Source: Bacilli bacterium (GTDB lineage: Bacteria > Bacillota_I > Bacilli_A > ML615J-28 > CAG-313). Taken from it: a DNA stretch of 32,431 nucleotides. Position 1 is the stretch's first letter, and every line of letters begins with the position of its first letter. Under the pieces are notes generated by a model, which was not told the origin of the DNA, did not search any database, and saw only the letters and a program-made list of their open reading frames with translations. The stretch lies in NCBI GenBank assembly GCA_900752975.1, contig CAADXH010000083.1:1-32431 (forward strand). Reading direction: 5' to 3'. The position numbers were made by a program, and so were the translations under genes. This document shows, piece by piece, positions 32,387 through 32,431 of the stretch.

Positions 32387-32431
32387 TTAATTATAACTAA
32401 TTTATGATATACTTTTATTGAAGTTATATCA

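Overview
The window is AT-rich and uses the standard code. TGG encodes Trp throughout, genes end at TAA, TAG and TGA, and conserved families are full length with TGA read as stop. Gene content is that of an anaerobic, low-GC Bacillota: class III ribonucleotide reductase, the IspG step of the MEP isoprenoid pathway, Gram-positive ribosome binding sites, lipoprotein signals, and surface modules common in host-associated Firmicutes. I would guess a gut lineage near Erysipelotrichia or the Mollicutes-related Bacilli. That placement is inference only.

Layout. (1) 1-6278: the 3' part of a giant surface protein that is cut by the window edge. It has InlB B-repeats, two beta-helix blocks, two BIG2-like domains and a C-terminal Amidase_2 domain. 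(2) 6279-7250: an orphan region with a terminator, a strong promoter, an attenuator-like RNA, an unannotated 21-residue hydrophobic ORF and an unknown 149-residue protein. (3) 7251-11622: a tightly packed rsmE, mtaB, DEAD-box helicase, nfo operon for RNA modification, RNA remodelling and DNA repair. (4) 11650-12794: two tandem zinc-ribbon membrane-protein genes, each with its own promoter; the first carries a one-base frameshift. (5) 12872-16942: a deoxynucleotide module. NrdD is fused to a redoxin domain and overlaps trxB, and nrdG converges from the other strand. (6) 16923-18579, minus strand: ispG, coupled to nrdG, and a transposase-like DNA-binding protein. (7) 18729-22886: an operon of an RluA-type pseudouridine synthase, metK, a GH4 phospho-glycosidase and a BadF-type sugar kinase. 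(8) 22929-28588: an operon of a membrane-anchored XRE regulator and two unknown lipoproteins, the second with 1204 residues and internal duplications. (9) 28631-32431: argS, then on the minus strand a DUF308-like membrane protein and an AAA/DUF4143-type ATPase.

The best candidates for new biology are the self-contained TrxB to redoxin-NrdD electron relay with a TrxB that lacks the usual NADPH-phosphate motif, the XRE/two-lipoprotein operon, the duplicated aromatic-rich domain inserted in InlB repeats, and the attenuator plus small-ORF region at 6440-6650. No rRNA, tRNA, CRISPR array or intact mobile element was seen.
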